A stretch of DNA of 64,000 bases, taken from positions 1-64,000 of the IMG/VR virus record IMGVR_UViG_3300032607_000125; one strand, 5' to 3'. Position 1 is the first letter of the stretch. Each line of letters starts with the position of its first letter. Shown here one piece after another: positions 1 to 6,251 of the stretch. The notes beneath the pieces are model-generated. The model made no database searches, was not told the DNA's origin, and was given only the letters and a program-made list of their open reading frames with translations. The position numbers and the translations under genes were made by a program. This DNA comes from a virus.

Positions 1-702
1 GGTAATAATAGCTTGTCAATGACAAATCTAGTATCAAATACTGGAGTAGTATCAAATGACGTTGCAGGTGTTGGAACTGCTCGTATGTATTTGACTGCTG
101 CTGGTTATGGTGGCGATAAAGCTATATTTGGATATGGTAGAGGTGTGTCAATAAGTGAAGTCTATTCTCAAACAAATCTAGTATCAAATGCCGGCGTGAT
201 ATCAAGTGACGTTGCTGGAGTTGGCACTATACGGCATAGTTTAGCTGCTGCTGGTTATGGTGGTGATAAAGCTATATTTGGGTATGGAATTAATGTGTAT
301 AATGTTTATTATACACTAACTAATCTTGTATCGAATACTGGAGTAGTATCAAATGACGTTGCAGGTGTGGGCACACCGAGACAAGGTTTAGCTGCTGCTG
401 GTTATGGTGACGATAAAGCTATTTTTGGGTATGGTTCAACTAGTTCGGGTAATTCAAGTATTACAAATCTAGTATCAAACACTGGTGTAGTAGCAATGGA
501 TACAACTGGCGTAGGAACTGGGCGGTCAAGATTAGCTGCTGCTGGGTTTGGTGGCGATAAAGCTATCTTTGGATATGGGAGTGTTGGCAATGCATATAGT
601 AATTTAACAAATCTAGTATCAAACAGTGGTGTTGTATCCAATGATGTTACTGGCGTTGGAACTGCTAGATATACTCCAGGTGCTGCTGGTTACGGATCAT
701 AA
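1..702 (+). CDS. Kelch-like repeat protein, 5' end cut off (probable beta-propeller adhesin)
   Basis: The frame is open from base 1 (reading GNNS before an internal TTG), so the true start lies upstream of the window. About five imperfect repeats of 47-50 residues are visible. Each has a conserved 39-residue core that starts TNLVSNTGVV, passes an R-x-x-L-A-A-A-GYGG turn and ends DKAIFGYG, then an 8-11 residue variable linker. The GTxR, GYGG and KAIFGYG spacing resembles kelch beta-propeller blades (inference). The last repeat stops half way, as expected if the missing N-terminus completes the blade. A role as virion surface or host-recognition protein is inferred from repeats and phage context only. 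Confidence 0.7.
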   Translation, partial: GNNSLSMTNLVSNTGVVSNDVAGVGTARMYLTAAGYGGDKAIFGYGRGVSISEVYSQTNLVSNAGVISSDVAGVGTIRHSLAAAGYGGDKAIFGYGINVYNVYYTLTNLVSNTGVVSNDVAGVGTPRQGLAAAGYGDDKAIFGYGSTSSGNSSITNLVSNTGVVAMDTTGVGTGRSRLAAAGFGGDKAIFGYGSVGNAYSNLTNLVSNSGVVSNDVTGVGTARYTPGAAGYGS

Positions 703-711
703 GGAAAATAA

Positions 712-1626
712 ATGACAAGTTTAGTATTAACAGGCATTCAATATTTTGGCGGTTTCATTGAAACTTCTGCATACGCTTCAACGCAACAAGCTATTTTTGG
801 GTTTGGTACAATATCAGGATATGGCGAAGGATCTATAACAAATCTAGTATCAAATACTGGATTAGTAGCAACAGATACTGCAGGAGTTGGAAGTCCACGC
901 CAGTGGTTAGCTGCTACCGGTTTCGGCGGCGATAAAGCTATATTTGCATTTGGTAAATTTGGCGCTAGTTCTTATACTACTATAACAAATTTAGTATCAA
1001 ATATTGGAGCAGTAGCAACAGATATTACTATCTCAGCAACATCTAGATCATATTTAGCTGCTGCTGGTTATGGTGGCGATAAAGCAATCTTTGGTTATGG
1101 CGAAACGTATAGTTTTACATATATTTCATTAGTAAACTTAGTATCAAATACTGGAGTATTCTCTAGTGATGTTACCGGTGTTGGAACTGCCAGATATGCT
1201 TTAGCTGCTGCAAGTTATGGTGGCAATAAAGCTATATTTGGATATGGTAATAACGATAATGGAGACTATTCGTTGACTAATCTAGTATCAAATACTGGAG
1301 TAGTATCAAATGATGTTACAGGTGTTGGAACGCCACGTAGATTTCTATCTTCTACAAGTTATGGTGGTGATAAAGCAATGTTTATGAATGGCTTTATCAC
1401 CAAGGTAATTAATCTAGTATCAAATACCGGAGTTGTTGCTACCGATACAACTAGTGTTGCCCCAAATAGAACATACGATAGCGCAACTGGTTATGGCGGC
1501 GACAAAGCTATCACTGCAGCTAATGGCGCTGCAAATCTAATATCTAATGTTGGAATAATAGCATCTAGTATAACTATAGCCGGTAGTGGGCGTTATGCCG
1601 GTGCCGCAGCAAGTTTCTCTGTATAA
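712..1626 (+). CDS. Kelch-like repeat protein, complete (probable six-bladed beta-propeller)
   Basis: This 304-residue paralog of the upstream gene starts 9 nt after that gene's stop and in the same frame; two in-frame TAA codons separate them. An AAGGA ribosome site lies before the ATG. The N-terminus holds a half repeat (QQAIFGFG), followed by five full repeats with NLVSN, R-x-x-L, GGDKAIFGYG landmarks, and a final half repeat ending GRYAGAAASFSV. N- and C-terminal halves together make one blade, the velcro closure typical of propellers, giving about six blades (inference). Variable linkers between cores could form a binding face. Function is not established; a host-binding or virion surface role is likely. 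Confidence 0.7.
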   Translation: MTSLVLTGIQYFGGFIETSAYASTQQAIFGFGTISGYGEGSITNLVSNTGLVATDTAGVGSPRQWLAATGFGGDKAIFAFGKFGASSYTTITNLVSNIGAVATDITISATSRSYLAAAGYGGDKAIFGYGETYSFTYISLVNLVSNTGVFSSDVTGVGTARYALAAASYGGNKAIFGYGNNDNGDYSLTNLVSNTGVVSNDVTGVGTPRRFLSSTSYGGDKAMFMNGFITKVINLVSNTGVVATDTTSVAPNRTYDSATGYGGDKAITAANGAANLISNVGIIASSITIAGSGRYAGAAASFSV

Positions 1627-1668
1627 AATTTATGTGTATTTTAAAAATGAAAAAGGAAATTAATAATT

Positions 1669-2271
1669 ATGGCTTCTAAATTAAACTCTGAATTTAACTA
1701 TCGTTATCAGGTAATGGGTGAAACTGTGTGGGAAAAGATCAAGATTCTCAAGGGATTCTTGGAGGGCCGTATTCGTGCTGCATGTCTAGAAGAAGTCTCT
1801 GAAATTAAGTATCAGGCTAAAGTAGCTGAATTGGAACACCTTAGAGACATTAATGCACTGCCGCATGTGATTCTTAATCTACGTGCTGAAATTCTAGAAT
1901 TTGAATCAGGGCTACCTGCGCAGAATGAAGCGTTTGCGCTCAATAGAGAAGAAATTGAAATGCTTAAGCGTCTATTGGCGGAATGCTTTGAGATTGCAGA
2001 ACCAACTAGAATTCTTGGTTATAATGATGAACAAATGTTTGAAGCTAACGCTGCAAATGAATTCACTGCTATGATTGGAAAAGAAATCCAAGCAGAAATT
2101 ATTGCGACAGGTCATCCATCACCAGCTAAACTTCGCAATGCAATGTCTAATCCACATACTTTCCTTGCACTACAGAAAATTGGATTAATTCCAGAAAATG
2201 CAATGATGTTGGCTAGTAGTCATGATCCACTTAAGATTGAATTCACCCCACTTCAATTGGAGAACAAATAA
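1669..2271 (+). CDS. Conserved T4-like phage protein, function unknown
   Basis: A 200-residue soluble, largely helical protein with no signal peptide or membrane segment. It starts MASKLNSEFNYRYQV and has charged stretches such as KYQAKVAELEHLR. From memory, relatives with this N-terminus occur in other T4-type phages, without assigned function. AAGGAAA lies 8-14 nt before the ATG. Its stop overlaps the next start (TAATG), so the two are probably translated together. Position behind two adhesin-like genes suggests, without proof, a fiber assembly or structural accessory role. Confidence 0.6.
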   Translation: MASKLNSEFNYRYQVMGETVWEKIKILKGFLEGRIRAACLEEVSEIKYQAKVAELEHLRDINALPHVILNLRAEILEFESGLPAQNEAFALNREEIEMLKRLLAECFEIAEPTRILGYNDEQMFEANAANEFTAMIGKEIQAEIIATGHPSPAKLRNAMSNPHTFLALQKIGLIPENAMMLASSHDPLKIEFTPLQLENK

Positions 2272-2678
2272 TGTATTTTCTTTGTACTGTAACTACTGCA
2301 GCATTAGCACAAATGTATGGTAGTCCGGAAATGCCAGGCCAACCTGCAAAAGCACCCACTGTAGATTTTAAACTAGTCTTCATTGCACAAGCAACACCAG
2401 TTTGCTTGTCATATCTTGTCTTATCACAGAATGAACATCCTAGTCTAATTAGACAAACCTCAATTCCTACTGGATACGAGTTTATCTTTAGACAAAGCTG
2501 GGGTATGGCACTCAATGAAGAAGTTCTTCACCGCGTAGTTCAGACATTGCGTGCAGAAGCATATCCACCAATTGCAGATTATCTTGACGCAAAAGTCAAA
2601 AGCGATGCTGCACAGGAAGCTGCGTATATTGCGGCATGTCAAGCAGTGAAAGCACAGCATCCAAAATTTACTTTTTGA
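2271..2678 (+). CDS. Hypothetical protein coupled to the upstream gene
   Basis: A 135-residue protein whose ATG overlaps the stop of the preceding gene as TAATG. It starts MYFLCTVTTAALAQM, then has a proline-rich stretch (GSPEMPGQPAKAP) and a C-terminal alanine-rich helix ending QHPKFTF. The hydrophobic start could be taken for a short signal sequence, but no convincing cleavage or anchor pattern follows. I recognise no family. It is the last gene before a promoter and hairpin at 2680-2746 and so closes the left operon. Confidence 0.55.
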   Translation: MYFLCTVTTAALAQMYGSPEMPGQPAKAPTVDFKLVFIAQATPVCLSYLVLSQNEHPSLIRQTSIPTGYEFIFRQSWGMALNEEVLHRVVQTLRAEAYPPIADYLDAKVKSDAAQEAAYIAACQAVKAQHPKFTF

Positions 2679-2679
2679 T

Positions 2680-2708
2680 TGTACTTTAATTCGCAGATAA
2701 GGTATAAT
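2680..2708 (+). promoter_or_regulatory. Promoter TGTACT-N17-TATAAT with overlapping late-type box
   Basis: TGTACT (2680-2685) and TATAAT (2703-2708) are separated by exactly 17 nt, matching the promoters at 4044, 5006 and 60807. The -10 runs into AATAAATA (2706-2713), one base from a T4 late -10 box, so the site could serve early and late polymerase. The predicted start near 2715 is only about 5 nt before the hairpin at 2720. Confidence 0.6.
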
Positions 2709-2719
2709 AAATACTATCC

Positions 2720-2746
2720 AAAGGCTCCTAAAGGAGCCTTTGTTTT
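2720..2746 (+). terminator. Rho-independent terminator or 5' leader hairpin
   Basis: The stem AAAGGCTCC (2720-2728) pairs perfectly with GGAGCCTTT (2733-2741) around a 4-nt loop and is followed by GTTTT. It fits an intrinsic terminator for the operon ending at 2678. Because a promoter lies directly upstream, it would also be the first element of the new transcript, where it could attenuate or stabilise the SleB-ClpP message. Confidence 0.65.
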
Positions 2747-2821
2747 CTGCCCAAACTAAAAGGCTTATTGGCAAAAGTCTTCCGGGAACGTAGAGGCAAC
2801 TCTAACTACTAAGGAGAAATA

Positions 2822-3340
2822 ATGCAAAAAGTATTATTCACAATAGTCATTATGTGCACATTATTTATTTTGCACAATGACACATCGCGTAATGATTTAA
2901 TCGTATCATATAAAATTCCAAAATATGAACATTTATCAAAAGAAGAAAAAAGAGAAGTTGACTGTTTAACTACTAACATCTATAGAGAAGCAGGTATTGA
3001 ACCAGAAGCGGGCAAAATCGCAGTTGGATTAGTTACCATGAATAGAGTTAAAGCACCTGGTTTTCCAGAAACCGTGTGTGAAGTCGTTAAACAAAAAAGA
3101 AAGAGCACATGCCAATTTTCTTGGGTGTGCATGAGGAAATTACCAGACATCAATCAACAGATATATAGCTATAGCAGAAGTCTTGCAATTAAAGTCTTCT
3201 TCAATCATCATGTAATCGAGGATACGACTCTGGGCGCGCTTTTCTATCACGCCAATTATGTTCGCCCGCGATGGACTAAACTTGAAGTGACTACTATAAT
3301 TGGTAGACATATATTTTATAAACCTATCGGAGAAGCATAA
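2822..3340 (+). CDS. SleB/CwlJ-type cell-wall hydrolase (candidate endolysin)
   Basis: This 172-residue protein has an N-terminal hydrophobic segment (about residues 1-20) resembling a signal or signal-anchor sequence, then a Hydrolase_2 (SleB/CwlJ) domain. The domain shows the family landmarks NIYREAGIEPEAGK, VGLVTMNRV, FPETVCEVV and CQFSW, with LGALFYHANYVRPRW near the C-terminus. The family cuts peptidoglycan as a lytic transglycosylase or amidase. The N-terminal segment suggests export across the inner membrane, perhaps in a signal-arrest-release mode (inference). AAGGAG precedes the ATG. Its stop overlaps the start of the ClpP-like gene (TAATG). It is the best endolysin candidate here; the holin-like gene is on the other strand at 11438. 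Confidence 0.8.
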   Translation: MQKVLFTIVIMCTLFILHNDTSRNDLIVSYKIPKYEHLSKEEKREVDCLTTNIYREAGIEPEAGKIAVGLVTMNRVKAPGFPETVCEVVKQKRKSTCQFSWVCMRKLPDINQQIYSYSRSLAIKVFFNHHVIEDTTLGALFYHANYVRPRWTKLEVTTIIGRHIFYKPIGEA

Positions 3341-4053
3341 TGGATATTTTAGATATGATTGGTCCAAAGTCACACGCTAATGGCTATTTTCCCAATAAAT
3401 CTCTTGCAAACGTGCATGAGTTTTATCTCACTGGTACTATTGAAGAAGCTGCAAATTATCTAGAATGGTTTGATGCTATTCGTCATGCAGGCGAACATGA
3501 TCTAATTAAGATCTACATCAATAGTTATGGTGGTGATATGTTTACCGCTATTCAATTTATGCGAGTTCTAGCCGACACTGCTGCTACAGTAGTATGTTCT
3601 GTTGAAGGCGCATGCATGTCTGCAGCTACCATGATCTTTATGTGTGGTGATCAATTTGAAGTAACTCCACATTCGGTGTTTATGTTCCACAACTATTCTG
3701 GTGGTACCATTGGCAAAGGTGGAGAAATGATTGATCAACTTATGCATGAGCGTCGTTGGTCTGAACGTCTAATGAATGAAATCTATAAAGACTTCATGAC
3801 AGATGTTGAAATCAAAGCGATGTTAGACAATAAAGATATGTGGATGGACGGCGAAGAAGTTGTAGTTCGTATGACAGCACGTATTGCAAAGATGCAGAAA
3901 GATGTAGATGCTGCATTAAAAGCTGAAGAAGCCGAAGAAGAAGAACAAGTCAAGCCAAAGAAAACGACTGTTAAGAAGGCACCTACTAAACGCCCATTAG
4001 TTAAAAAGCCTGCAGTTAAAAAGACTCCAACAAAAAGAAAACCTGTACAATAA
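3340..4053 (+). CDS. ClpP-like serine protease (S14 family) with lysine-rich tail
   Basis: A 237-residue protein with a ClpP fold over residues about 22-180: NSYGGD (61-66) as the oxyanion-region glycines, Ser94 in GACMSAA as the nucleophile position and His117 in MFHNYSGG as the catalytic histidine. The acidic member is probably Asp163 or Asp166, shifted about one residue from E. coli Asp171 by my hand alignment. The usual N-terminal Clp-ATPase docking loops are not obvious. Residues 194-204 are acidic and 205-237 are a Lys/Pro/Thr histone-H1-like tail. Translation is coupled to SleB. Phage ClpP homologs act as head-maturation or auxiliary proteases; since gp21 is present here, an auxiliary or host-directed role is more likely (inference). 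Confidence 0.8.
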   Translation: MDILDMIGPKSHANGYFPNKSLANVHEFYLTGTIEEAANYLEWFDAIRHAGEHDLIKIYINSYGGDMFTAIQFMRVLADTAATVVCSVEGACMSAATMIFMCGDQFEVTPHSVFMFHNYSGGTIGKGGEMIDQLMHERRWSERLMNEIYKDFMTDVEIKAMLDNKDMWMDGEEVVVRMTARIAKMQKDVDAALKAEEAEEEEQVKPKKTTVKKAPTKRPLVKKPAVKKTPTKRKPVQ

Positions 4054-4072
4054 ATCATAATTATGGTATAAT
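4044..4072 (+). promoter_or_regulatory. Promoter TGTACA-N17-TATAAT for tRNA-Arg
   Basis: TGTACA (4044-4049), a 17-nt spacer and TATAAT (4067-4072) lie just upstream of the tRNA, so transcription should begin near 4079. The -10 is embedded in a perfect 18-bp palindrome (4063-4080). Confidence 0.7.
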
Positions 4073-4080
4073 TATACCAT
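4063..4080. repeat. Perfect 18-bp palindrome over the tRNA promoter -10
   Basis: ATGGTATAATTATACCAT reads the same on both strands and contains TATAAT in both directions. It could be an operator for a dimeric regulator or a chance product of the GGTATAAT promoter core. The leftward copy has no matching -35 at 17 nt (GTTGAA on the minus strand). Confidence 0.6.
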
Positions 4081-4083
4081 ACT

Positions 4084-4155
4084 CTGGCGTTCGTTCAACG
4101 GATAGGACAAATCTCTTCTAAAGATTTAATGGTGGTTCGATTCCACTACGCCGGA
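4084..4155 (+). tRNA. tRNA-Arg(UCU)
   Basis: A 72-nt cloverleaf was folded by hand. The acceptor stem CTGGCGT pairs with ACGCCGG plus discriminator A4155. The D arm is GTTC/GGAC with loop AACGGATA. The anticodon stem AATCT/AGATT encloses loop CTTCTAA with anticodon TCT. The T arm is GGTGG/CCACT around TTCGATT. CCA is encoded at 4156-4158. It decodes AGA, a codon frequent in these AT-rich phage genes, which is the usual reason phages keep this tRNA. It is the only tRNA I found in the window. Confidence 0.93.
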
Positions 4156-4177
4156 CCATTTTTATTAGGACTATATT

Positions 4178-4399
4178 ATGGCATACGTATCAGTTGATGT
4201 AGACGTTGATCTTGAAGAGTTTAGTGATAGCGAACTTTTAGACGAGGTACGAGATCGTGGGTTTACTATCTCATCACTAGAAGAATCTACAACACTTGAA
4301 GAAGACCTTGTAGTGATCTACCAACTGCATAGACTAGGACGCCCGTATGATCACCTGATGGATGCTTACATCTATAAACACCTAGGCAAAATAATTTAA
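4178..4399 (+). CDS. Small acidic hypothetical protein
   Basis: A 73-residue, strongly acidic protein (VDVDVDLEEFSDSELLDEV) that follows the tRNA by 22 nt, with AGGA before the ATG, so it is likely cotranscribed from 4044. The central EESTTLEEDLVVIYQLHRLGR segment looks helical. No family is recognised. Small acidic early proteins of phages often bind host proteins or mimic DNA, but nothing here shows that directly. Confidence 0.6.
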   Translation: MAYVSVDVDVDLEEFSDSELLDEVRDRGFTISSLEESTTLEEDLVVIYQLHRLGRPYDHLMDAYIYKHLGKII

Positions 4400-4403
4400 G
4401 CTA

Positions 4404-4432
4404 TATACATTATATCGTCTTTATGGTATAAT
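4404..4432 (+). promoter_or_regulatory. Promoter TATACA-N17-TATAAT abutting a start codon
   Basis: TATACA (4404-4409) and TATAAT (4427-4432) are separated by 17 nt and share the ATGGTATAAT core with the tRNA promoter. The ATG of the next gene is at 4439, where transcription should start, so the message is predicted to be leaderless. Confidence 0.6.
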
Positions 4433-4438
4433 AGATCC

Positions 4439-4663
4439 ATGGCAAATGCACACTTTCAACAAAAAATCGCATCCGACGAACTTCGGGATACTATCTTCTT
4501 TGTCACATCTTCATATTCAAATAAAGAAAAAGCTAAAGATTTTGTAACACTTAGAGTTCCAAATCTTGAAGTTAAAATCACTAATTTTAAAAATATTATC
4601 GTCAATGGTAATAAGTGTAAATCAGTGTATGAAGCAAAACTAGCAATTATGAAAATGCTATGA
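4439..4663 (+). CDS. Small basic hypothetical protein, predicted leaderless
   Basis: A 74-residue protein (MANAHFQQKIASDELRDTIF...) with a mixed alpha/beta look (FVTLRVPNLEVKITNF). There is no Shine-Dalgarno sequence and no alternative start nearby. The ATG lies 6 nt behind a strong -10, so the mRNA probably starts at the initiation codon. The end overlaps the next gene by 4 nt (ATGA). No family is recognised. Confidence 0.6.
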   Translation: MANAHFQQKIASDELRDTIFFVTSSYSNKEKAKDFVTLRVPNLEVKITNFKNIIVNGNKCKSVYEAKLAIMKML

Positions 4664-5004
4664 TAATTTATAATAATATCAAAAAACGTAAACCACAAAA
4701 ATTAAACGCAACTCAACGGCAACTTGCTAGTGAATGGGAAGCTATTGTTAATGGTTATAAACCAAAGAAACAACTGAAGCAATCTACGTCTACTAAATTA
4801 GATTACACTTTAAGTGATGGCCCACGTGGAAAATCGCCTAATATTAAAAGTCTAGGTGAATGGATAACTGGTTCAGTATCTTCTAAACCAAATCAGCAAT
4901 ATACTGGCGATAAGATATTGGGTATTGGCACACTACATAAATCAAATGCTATTCCAGTCTTCACCGATGAAGAAGCTAAAAGTCTTGCCTCCATGCGGCG
5001 CTGA
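4660..5004 (+). CDS. Basic hypothetical protein
   Basis: A 114-residue, lysine- and serine-rich protein translationally coupled (ATGA) to the gene before. It starts MIIYNNIKKRKPQKL, contains QLASEWEAIVNGYKPKKQLKQ and ends DEEAKSLASMRR. The middle looks disordered. No enzyme motif or membrane segment is visible. The basic N-terminus could bind nucleic acid (inference only). Confidence 0.55.
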   Translation: MIIYNNIKKRKPQKLNATQRQLASEWEAIVNGYKPKKQLKQSTSTKLDYTLSDGPRGKSPNIKSLGEWITGSVSSKPNQQYTGDKILGIGTLHKSNAIPVFTDEEAKSLASMRR

Positions 5005-5005
5005 T

Positions 5006-5034
5006 TGTACATTTAATCTTAACTATATTATAAT
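5006..5034 (+). promoter_or_regulatory. Promoter TGTACA-N17-TATAAT abutting a start codon
   Basis: TGTACA (5006-5011), a 17-nt spacer and TATAAT (5029-5034). The next ATG is at 5040, so the predicted start site coincides with the initiation codon, the same arrangement as at 4404-4439. It should drive the run of small genes leading to gp33 and gp59. Confidence 0.65.
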
Positions 5035-5039
5035 AAACT

Positions 5040-5306
5040 ATGAATCGTAAACAGTTTGAATCTAACATTGCAGATGCGCATCTGTATAACCAACCGCAAA
5101 AGATTGAAGAAATCTTTATTGAGTTAATTAGTATGCGAAGTAAACTTGATCGTTGGTTTACTAAGTATATTGATATGTTTGATGAAAGAATGGCAGTATT
5201 GCCAACAGACAATCCTATCTGGAAATTGTATAACGTTAAGTTTGACGAGTATAGTGAAATCAATCAAACAATTAAAACTGCCGAATATTACATGAAGAAA
5301 GCATAA
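5040..5306 (+). CDS. Small helical hypothetical protein, predicted leaderless
   Basis: An 88-residue protein rich in charged helix (NQPQKIEEIFIELISMRSKL, then EINQTIKTAEYYMKKA at the end). No ribosome site precedes it; the ATG sits 5 nt after a TATAAT. It ends 1 nt before the gp33 start, so both belong to one operon. No family is recognised. The helical make-up would suit a small protein-binding factor (inference). Confidence 0.6.
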   Translation: MNRKQFESNIADAHLYNQPQKIEEIFIELISMRSKLDRWFTKYIDMFDERMAVLPTDNPIWKLYNVKFDEYSEINQTIKTAEYYMKKA

Positions 5307-5307
5307 T

Positions 5308-5523
5308 ATGTTTAAAGGTGCCTCCTCATTTTCTCTTCACATTGAAGAAATCGTAAAAGAATCTAGAGTATCGCATATGGATGCAGTACTAAAATACTGC
5401 GCTGATAACTTTCTAGAACCAGATGACATTAAAAGTCTGGTGAATAAGCCTCTAAGAGATAAGATTGAACGTGATATGCGTGAAGCAAATCTTCTTCCTA
5501 AACAAGCAATGTTGGATGTATGA
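5308..5523 (+). CDS. 33: Late transcription coactivator gp33
   Basis: A 71-residue protein matching the phage late-transcription coactivator family. Its body, SHMDAVLKYCADNFLEPDDI followed by KSLVNKPLRDKIERDMREANLL, carries the hallmark YxDAVxxYxExxxIEPxxIxxL pattern. In T4, gp33 binds the RNA polymerase beta flap and links gp55-polymerase to the gp45 sliding clamp to activate late promoters. Its partner gp55 is at 60862, and TATAAATA boxes occur across the window. The last codon and stop overlap the next gene by 4 nt. Confidence 0.85.
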   Translation: MFKGASSFSLHIEEIVKESRVSHMDAVLKYCADNFLEPDDIKSLVNKPLRDKIERDMREANLLPKQAMLDV

Positions 5524-5789
5524 AAATAGAAATGGTCATGTGCCATGCAACATTGATGTCTATGTTGCTTCGTCCAGAAGAATTGCAAAACGCTGTTAAT
5601 AGTTATACTGCATCTGCGCCGGATGTACAGAATGAGGGTTTCACTGGATACATGGAAACTAAAGTAACTTTTCATGTTAAAGATCTAGAGAAATTCTCTG
5701 CACTTTATAAAAGTGCTTATGTATACCCATCTGATCGCACAGCATGGTATTTTAAAGTAAAACGAGGACTAATGGAGTGCATTAAATGA
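5520..5789 (+). CDS. Hypothetical protein
   Basis: An 89-residue protein coupled by ATGA overlaps to gp33 before it and to the next gene after it. It starts MKIEMVMCHATLMSMLLRPE and has a central region (YMETKVTFHVKDLEKFSALY) that looks like a beta-alpha unit. No motif is recognised. Tight packing in an early operon with transcription and replication factors is the only hint of a role. Confidence 0.6.
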   Translation: MKIEMVMCHATLMSMLLRPEELQNAVNSYTASAPDVQNEGFTGYMETKVTFHVKDLEKFSALYKSAYVYPSDRTAWYFKVKRGLMECIK

Positions 5790-6058
5790 GTACAGATATT
5801 GACAAAGAAAAACGTAGTCGACGTCTTCATAATGATGAGACCTATATCGCTAAGCAAGTAAAGATTGCTAAGTCAAATGGAATTCCAGTAAAACCAGGTG
5901 AAGAACACAAGTATCATAAACGTAGTGGTGTAACATGCGGTGATTCTAATTGCGTGATGTGTGGCAATCCACGTAAGTTCTTCAGTCAATTGACTATGCA
6001 AGAAAAGAATTTTATTCAAACGGAGCAATGGACTGATGACACCGAATCCAAGTTGTAA
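5786..6058 (+). CDS. Small putative zinc-binding phage protein
   Basis: A 90-residue protein with a Cys/His cluster at about residues 41-62: HKYHKRSG, then TCGDSNCVMCGNPRKFF. The C-x4-C-x2-C spacing followed by GNPRK and a glutamine-rich SQLTMQEKNF segment is, to my recollection, common in short conserved phage proteins of unknown function. The cysteines suggest a structural zinc site (inference). It overlaps the neighbours on both sides (4 nt and 23 nt). Confidence 0.65.
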   Translation: MSTDIDKEKRSRRLHNDETYIAKQVKIAKSNGIPVKPGEEHKYHKRSGVTCGDSNCVMCGNPRKFFSQLTMQEKNFIQTEQWTDDTESKL

Positions 6059-6251
6059 ATTAGAGTGCAAATTTAGCACTTCATTTGGTATGACTACCGC
6101 CATGTACTGCCCTCCAGTCTATGATAAAGATGGAACAAATCTTAATACTGACATGAATATTACTTCAACGACTGTAGATTGTTCAGTTTGCAATAAATCA
6201 TGGTCAAGTTCTACTCGTGCCGGCACTTCTACATTTGATGAAATCTTGTGA
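6036..6251 (+). CDS. Small cysteine-containing hypothetical protein
   Basis: A 71-residue frame with two cysteine pairs (NPSCKLECKF and VDCSVCNKSW), consistent with a small zinc ribbon. The stated ATG gives a 23-nt overlap with the upstream gene; a later ATG at 6090 (MTTAMYCPP) would remove the overlap but lose the first cysteine pair. The stop overlaps the gp59 start by 4 nt, which supports translation of this frame. No family is recognised. Confidence 0.5.
   Translation: MTPNPSCKLECKFSTSFGMTTAMYCPPVYDKDGTNLNTDMNITSTTVDCSVCNKSWSSSTRAGTSTFDEIL

Noticed and set aside
700-714. Programmed readthrough joining the two kelch-like genes
   Set aside because: Two in-frame TAA codons lie between them and the second gene has its own ribosome site and ATG.
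1-1626. CRISPR-like array or satellite DNA
   Set aside because: The repeats are in-frame coding repeats of variable length with diverged copies and no uniform spacers.
4063-4080. Leftward promoter from the palindromic TATAAT
   Set aside because: No -35 matching the promoter class lies 17 nt away on the minus strand, and the genes to the left are on the plus strand.
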